This document shows positions 60,390 to 64,000 of a stretch of DNA of 64,000 bases, piece by piece. The number at the start of each line of letters is the position of its first letter. Within the stretch, counting starts at the first letter, position 1. The stretch spans positions 10,097-74,096 of the forward strand of contig DASWNP010000042.1 of the NCBI GenBank assembly GCA_036399175.1. Reading direction: 5' to 3'. The notes beneath the pieces are model-generated. The model did not search any database and was not told the DNA's origin. It saw only the letters and a program-made list of their open reading frames with translations. The DNA is from DASWNP01 sp036399175. Its GTDB lineage: Bacteria > Acidobacteriota > Blastocatellia > Pyrinomonadales > Pyrinomonadaceae. Both the position numbers and the translations under genes were made by a program.

Positions 60390-60723
60390 ATGAAGATTAT
60401 CTCGCTCGCCGACCTGACTGAAGAGGGCGTCTCGCACAATCCCGAGATTCGCAAGAAGGTTCTGCTCCGACGCGGCGAAGTGGCGCACCTGACGAATCTC
60501 TCTCAGGCTCGCCTCGCGCCCGGCCAGTCCGTCAGCCCGCACACGCACGCCGACCTCTACGAAATCTTCAACGTCCTCTCCGGCACTGGCACGACCGTCA
60601 TCGACGGCGTCGAACACCGAATCGAAACCGGCTCGTGCATCGTCGTCGAGCCCGGCGAGGCGCACACCATCACAAACGAAGGCTCGACCGACCTCTTGCT
60701 TCTCTATTTCGCCGTCGAAGACA

Positions 60724-60728
<5 letters not shown>
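60390..60728 (+). CDS. cupin-domain protein
   Basis: 112 residues, a single cupin barrel. Motif 1 is PGQSVSPHTHADLYEIFNVLSG with two His and Glu as metal ligands; motif 2 is GSCIVVEPGEAHTITNEG with the remaining His. Such small cupins are dioxygenases, isomerases or binding proteins; specific activity unknown. No Shine-Dalgarno is evident. The TGA stop codon (60726-60728) is the first part of a heptamer repeat. Confidence 0.9.
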
Positions 60729-60812
<84 letters not shown>

Positions 60813-60883
60813 CTTCATCAGTCCGTGTGTTAAAATCGGGGTGTCGGGGTTGGAATCGGTTCGAGCTTTCGAGGCTGCCTGTG

Positions 60884-61090
60884 ATGATTTATACGATTGA
60901 GTACGAGCGCGAAGAGGACGGAGGTTGGCTAGCCGAGGTGCTGGAGATTCCGGGCGTGCTCGTCTACGGCGAGACGCCGGAGGAAGTGCTCACCAAAGTC
61001 CAGGTGAAGGCTTTGCGCGCCATCGCCGACCGCATAGAACATTGCGACCACACGCCGAGCCTGCAAAGCATCACCTTCAGAATCTCCTGA
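60884..61090 (+). CDS. orphan HicB-like antitoxin-family protein
   Basis: 68 residues with the HicB core: YTIEYEREEDGGWLAEVLEI, PGVLVYGETPEEVLTKVQVK, ALRAIADRIE. HicB pairs with HicA toxins, but no HicA-like ORF is adjacent; the next gene is the ClpB-like ATPase 18 bases downstream. Many solitary HicB-like proteins exist and may be regulators or decayed modules. ATG at 60884 is preferred to an upstream start inside the 5' leader; GAGG is nine bases ahead. Confidence 0.85.
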   Translation: MIYTIEYEREEDGGWLAEVLEIPGVLVYGETPEEVLTKVQVKALRAIADRIEHCDHTPSLQSITFRIS

Positions 61091-61108
61091 CATGCCCTCT
61101 CGATTTAG

Positions 61109-64000
61109 ATGAATAACCTCGTCACAGTCGGGTTGCTCGCCTGCTCTCTGCTCGCTCTCGTCGTCATCGCCTACCTCGTTCGCGCGCTCAACGAAGCCCT
61201 GCGCCGCCAGCAGGAGCAGCTACGCGCCGCACCTGCGGCCTCCTCCGATTTGCAGCCGCCTCCCATCCAGGCGAAAGCCTCCGCCCTCGAATCCCTCGCG
61301 CTCGCGGAAGCGGAAAGCGCAGGCGTCGAAACAACCCGCACGGACGGCGGAAGTGAAACGCCGTCTGAAGTGAAGAAGCCGGACTCGGAGACGGACGCGC
61401 GCGGGCTCTTCAGGGTCGATAATCTCGTGGGAGTCGATAAGGGTTTCGACGAAACGAACATCGAGCGTGCGCCGAGCCCGTCGTCAGAACAGGCTAACGC
61501 AAGCGAGCTTTCGGAGAACGACATCTATGCGCTCGCGCGGAGCATGGACGATTATTTCAACCAGAGCGCGCACCCGAAAGATTTGATGCAGCACGAGCGG
61601 TTCGAGCGGGGCGTCGAGCTTCTGCGCTCGGAGGCTTACACGCCCGAAGACCTTCTGAGCTATTCGACCGGAGCTAACACCGTGCTGGCCTGCATGGCGC
61701 TCGAAGCCCTCGCCCGCCGCACGGACGCGCGCACGAGCCTGCAACCGATTCTTGAGAGCATCAATACTATCTACTGGTGGCCGCGCTTCTACGCGCTGCG
61801 GGCGATAGACGCGCAGGCCGGAGAGAGCGCGGTCGTCGCCGACCTGCTCGTGCGCCTCGACTATAACTGGACGGACTCGATTCTCTCGAAATTCCTGCGC
61901 GAGTTCGTCAACTGGCGCACGGGCGCGGGCGAGCGGATCGAGTTCGACGGACGGCTCGGCGCGCTCTCGACCGAGCAGGCCGCGACGCTCGCCGAAATCC
62001 TCGACACGTTGAAAGATGTCCTCCCCGAACAGCTCTCCGAAGAATTGGCCGAGTGGCGCGGCTCGCGCGTCGATACGGATTTCCTCAAGTCGTTCGGGCG
62101 CGTCTGGGAGGCGGGCGCATACGCCGATGATGTCGTCATGCTCGACGTTCTGGAGGAGCGCGTCCGCCAGCTTGAAACGACTCTGGGGAAGGAGCCGCCA
62201 CGCTCCGTGATGCTCGTCGGCGAGCGCGGCACGGGCAAGACTACTCTCGTGCGCGCCCTCTCCGAACGCCTCCAGCGCGAGGGCTGGACTATCTTCGAGG
62301 CGAGCGCCGCCGACATCATCGCAGGGCAAATGTACATCGGCCAGATAGAAGGCCGCGTGCAGTCGCTCATCCGGCAGATAGGCGGCAAGCGGGTCGTCTG
62401 GTTCATCCCGAACTTTCAGGAATTGATGTGGGCGGGGCGTCACGAGAACAACCCGACGAGCGTGCTCGACCAGTTGCTTCCACAAATCGAGAGCGGCCAG
62501 CTCAAGGTCGTCGGCGAGACCTCTTCCGTCGCCTACGAAAAGCTCTCGCAGTTGAAACCGCAACTGAGAAACGCTCTGGAAACCTTCTACGTGCATCCGC
62601 TCGGCGACGAAGAGACGCTCAAGCTCGCGCGCCTCTGGGCACGCCTCGACACGGCATCCGACGACCGTGCGCTCATCTCCGAAGAGACGCTTCAGGAAGC
62701 TTTCCAGCTTGCGCGCCAGTACCTCGCCGACCGCGCCGCGCCCGGAAACCTCTTGCAGTTTCTCGACTCGGCTCGTCGCCGACTCGAAAGCGAGCGCGGC
62801 GCATCCTCGTTTGAAATCACGCTCGACGACCTGCTCTTCACGCTCTCGCAGTTGACGGGTCTGCCCGTCCAGATGCTCGACGAACGCTCCGGCCTCGACA
62901 TCCGAGAGCTGCGCTCCTTTTTCGACGAGCGAGTGCTCGGCCAGCCCGAAGCCATCGAGTGTCTGGTCGAGCGCGTGGCGATGATTAAGGCGGGCTTGAC
63001 CGACCCGACGCGCCCGCAGGGCGTCTTCCTCTTCGTCGGCCCCACGGGCACGGGCAAGACCGAGATCGCCAAGACGCTGGCCGAGTTCCTCTTCGGCTCG
63101 CCCGAGCGCATGATTCGCCTCGACATGAGTGAGTTTCAGACGGGCGAGTCGCTGGCGCGCATACTCGGCGAGTCGGACGAGACGAGCGACAGCGCGGCCC
63201 TCGTCAACCTCATCCGCAAGCAGCCCTTCTCCGTCGTCCTCCTCGACGAGTTCGAGAAGGCGCACCCGTCCGTCTGGGACCTGTTCCTGCAAGTCTTCGA
63301 CGACGGGCGCCTGACAGACCGCCGCGGCAACACGGCCGACTTCCGCCACTCCGTCATCATCCTCACCTCGAACCTCGGCGCGACGCTGCCGCACGGCGCC
63401 TCGGTCGGCTTCGCGCAGGAGCAGTCGCAGTTCGCCGCCGGGAGCGTGGAGCGCGCGGTCGGCCGCGCCTTCCGACGCGAGTTCGTCAACCGCATCGACC
63501 GCGTCGTCGTCTTCCGGCCACTCGGGCGCGGCGTGATGCGCGACCTGCTGCGCAAGGAGTTGAACGACGTGCTCACGCGGCGCGGCCTGCGCACGCGGCA
63601 GTGGGCGGTCGAGTGGGACGAGTCGGCCGTCGAGTTTCTGCTTGAGAAGGGGTTCACCGCAGACCTCGGCGCGCGGCCGCTGAAGCGCGCCGTCGAGCGT
63701 TACCTGCTCGCGCCGCTCTCGATGACCATCGTCAACCATCAGTTCCCGGAGGGCGACCAGTTCCTCTTCGTCAGCTCCTCCGCGGACGGCGGCTCGCTCG
63801 ACGTGCAGTTCGTGGACCCCGACGCGCCCGCGCGGGATGAAGTTGTTGTCGAAGAGTTCGAAGAGCTTTCCCTCGACGAAGAGGCGGCGCGCGAGTTGCG
63901 GCTCGAAGCGGTCGCGCTCGACCCGAAGGGCACGCCCGAGGAGCTGCGGTTCCTGCAAGAGAGGTTCGACGACGTTGCCGCGCTGGTCGAAGGCGAGGCT
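61109..64000 (+). CDS. membrane-anchored ClpB-like AAA+ ATPase, partial at window end
   Basis: 964 residues are visible and the frame is still open at the last base. A hydrophobic anchor (about 5-25, LVTVGLLACSLLALVVIAYL) is followed by a charged, Ser/Pro/Glu-rich linker to about 140 and a helical domain to about 340. The first AAA domain has Walker A GERGTGKT (371-378), but where a Walker B DE pair is expected it reads VVWFIPNF (429-436). A helical segment leads to a second AAA domain with Walker A GPTGTGKT (644-651), Walker B LLDEFEK (D713, E714), sensor ILTSNLG, and the RREFVNRID region with a ClpB-like small domain. The coiled-coil middle domain of ClpB is not obvious. Protein remodelling at the membrane is inferred. 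No Shine-Dalgarno seen. Confidence 0.88.
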   Translation, partial: MNNLVTVGLLACSLLALVVIAYLVRALNEALRRQQEQLRAAPAASSDLQPPPIQAKASALESLALAEAESAGVETTRTDGGSETPSEVKKPDSETDARGLFRVDNLVGVDKGFDETNIERAPSPSSEQANASELSENDIYALARSMDDYFNQSAHPKDLMQHERFERGVELLRSEAYTPEDLLSYSTGANTVLACMALEALARRTDARTSLQPILESINTIYWWPRFYALRAIDAQAGESAVVADLLVRLDYNWTDSILSKFLREFVNWRTGAGERIEFDGRLGALSTEQAATLAEILDTLKDVLPEQLSEELAEWRGSRVDTDFLKSFGRVWEAGAYADDVVMLDVLEERVRQLETTLGKEPPRSVMLVGERGTGKTTLVRALSERLQREGWTIFEASAADIIAGQMYIGQIEGRVQSLIRQIGGKRVVWFIPNFQELMWAGRHENNPTSVLDQLLPQIESGQLKVVGETSSVAYEKLSQLKPQLRNALETFYVHPLGDEETLKLARLWARLDTASDDRALISEETLQEAFQLARQYLADRAAPGNLLQFLDSARRRLESERGASSFEITLDDLLFTLSQLTGLPVQMLDERSGLDIRELRSFFDERVLGQPEAIECLVERVAMIKAGLTDPTRPQGVFLFVGPTGTGKTEIAKTLAEFLFGSPERMIRLDMSEFQTGESLARILGESDETSDSAALVNLIRKQPFSVVLLDEFEKAHPSVWDLFLQVFDDGRLTDRRGNTADFRHSVIILTSNLGATLPHGASVGFAQEQSQFAAGSVERAVGRAFRREFVNRIDRVVVFRPLGRGVMRDLLRKELNDVLTRRGLRTRQWAVEWDESAVEFLLEKGFTADLGARPLKRAVERYLLAPLSMTIVNHQFPEGDQFLFVSSSADGGSLDVQFVDPDAPARDEVVVEEFEELSLDEEAARELRLEAVALDPKGTPEELRFLQERFDDVAALVEGEA

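Noticed and set aside
61484..63958. Very long open frame (824 residues) on the minus strand
   Set aside because: It is the complement of the AAA+ ATPase gene. It lacks any recognisable motif, has compositional bias typical of a GC-rich antisense frame, and the plus-strand frame has both Walker motifs.

Overview
The window is a GC-rich (roughly 60-65%) bacterial chromosome segment with about 50 protein genes on both strands and two tRNA genes. No ribosomal RNA or marker protein fixes the taxon. I infer an Acidobacteriota bacterium, most likely of the Blastocatellia type. The reasons are a Ser/Thr kinase fused to a TolB-like propeller, several secreted carboxypeptidase-regulatory-like and TPR proteins, a KorAB 2-oxoacid:ferredoxin oxidoreductase, an ARPP-1 protein, and a Cys-motif/ankyrin fusion.

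Layout. 1-4750: small accessory genes around a membrane-anchored STAND NTPase with C-terminal TPRs, an Xre-type regulator with a palindromic operator, and a zinc-ribbon protein. 4777-8426: the KorA/KorB operon with a Uma2-family gene between the subunits. 8835-13252: a membrane protein, a bactofilin, a dienelactone hydrolase and a secreted lamin-tail-domain protein. 13657-21000: ttcA, an unknown CxxC protein, an ARPP-1 protein, an ExbD-like protein, the ankyrin fusion and nadE. 21230-28748: the kinase-propeller protein and a hydantoinase/oxoprolinase A/B pair split by an NTF2-like gene. 29144-34727: secreted and oxidoreductase genes, tRNA-Met(CAT), and a lower-GC two-gene unit. 34746-41027: a lipoprotein propeller, a Rieske oxygenase plus enoyl-CoA hydratase operon, an amino-acid permease and an HNH/coiled-coil pair. 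41188-49280: thioredoxin, a large TPR protein, a phosphodiesterase-family enzyme and rsmI. 49320-53120: a giant flavoprotein resembling a fused NfnB-NfnA. 53423-64000: tRNA-Glu, a small HNH protein, a response regulator-GGDEF protein, an HxlR regulator, a TPR protein, a protein methyltransferase, small conserved proteins, an orphan HicB-like protein, and a membrane-anchored ClpB-like ATPase that runs off the window.

The most striking feature lies between the genes. At least fourteen intergenic loci carry short tandem heptamers (for example CAGTTTT, GGGGAAA, ATGATGA, AGTCTGG, GCAGTGA). Most are arranged as a left arm, a spacer, and a right arm of reverse-complement heptamers. They resemble the heptameric STRR sequences known from filamentous cyanobacteria. 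Here they sit almost exactly at stop codons, often fill the whole gap between convergent genes, donate stop codons and C-terminal tails to several proteins, and in one case lie in-frame inside a hydantoinase B gene. A second dispersed element of about 213 bp occurs twice. One copy has perfect terminal inverted repeats and a candidate TAA duplication, and a long internal stem carries two compensatory base-pair changes between copies.

Metabolically, KorAB (reduces ferredoxin) and the NfnAB-like fusion (would exchange electrons between ferredoxin and NAD(P)H) may be functionally connected, though they are 40 kb apart. All function calls rest on reading translated sequence and motifs; no database search was run.
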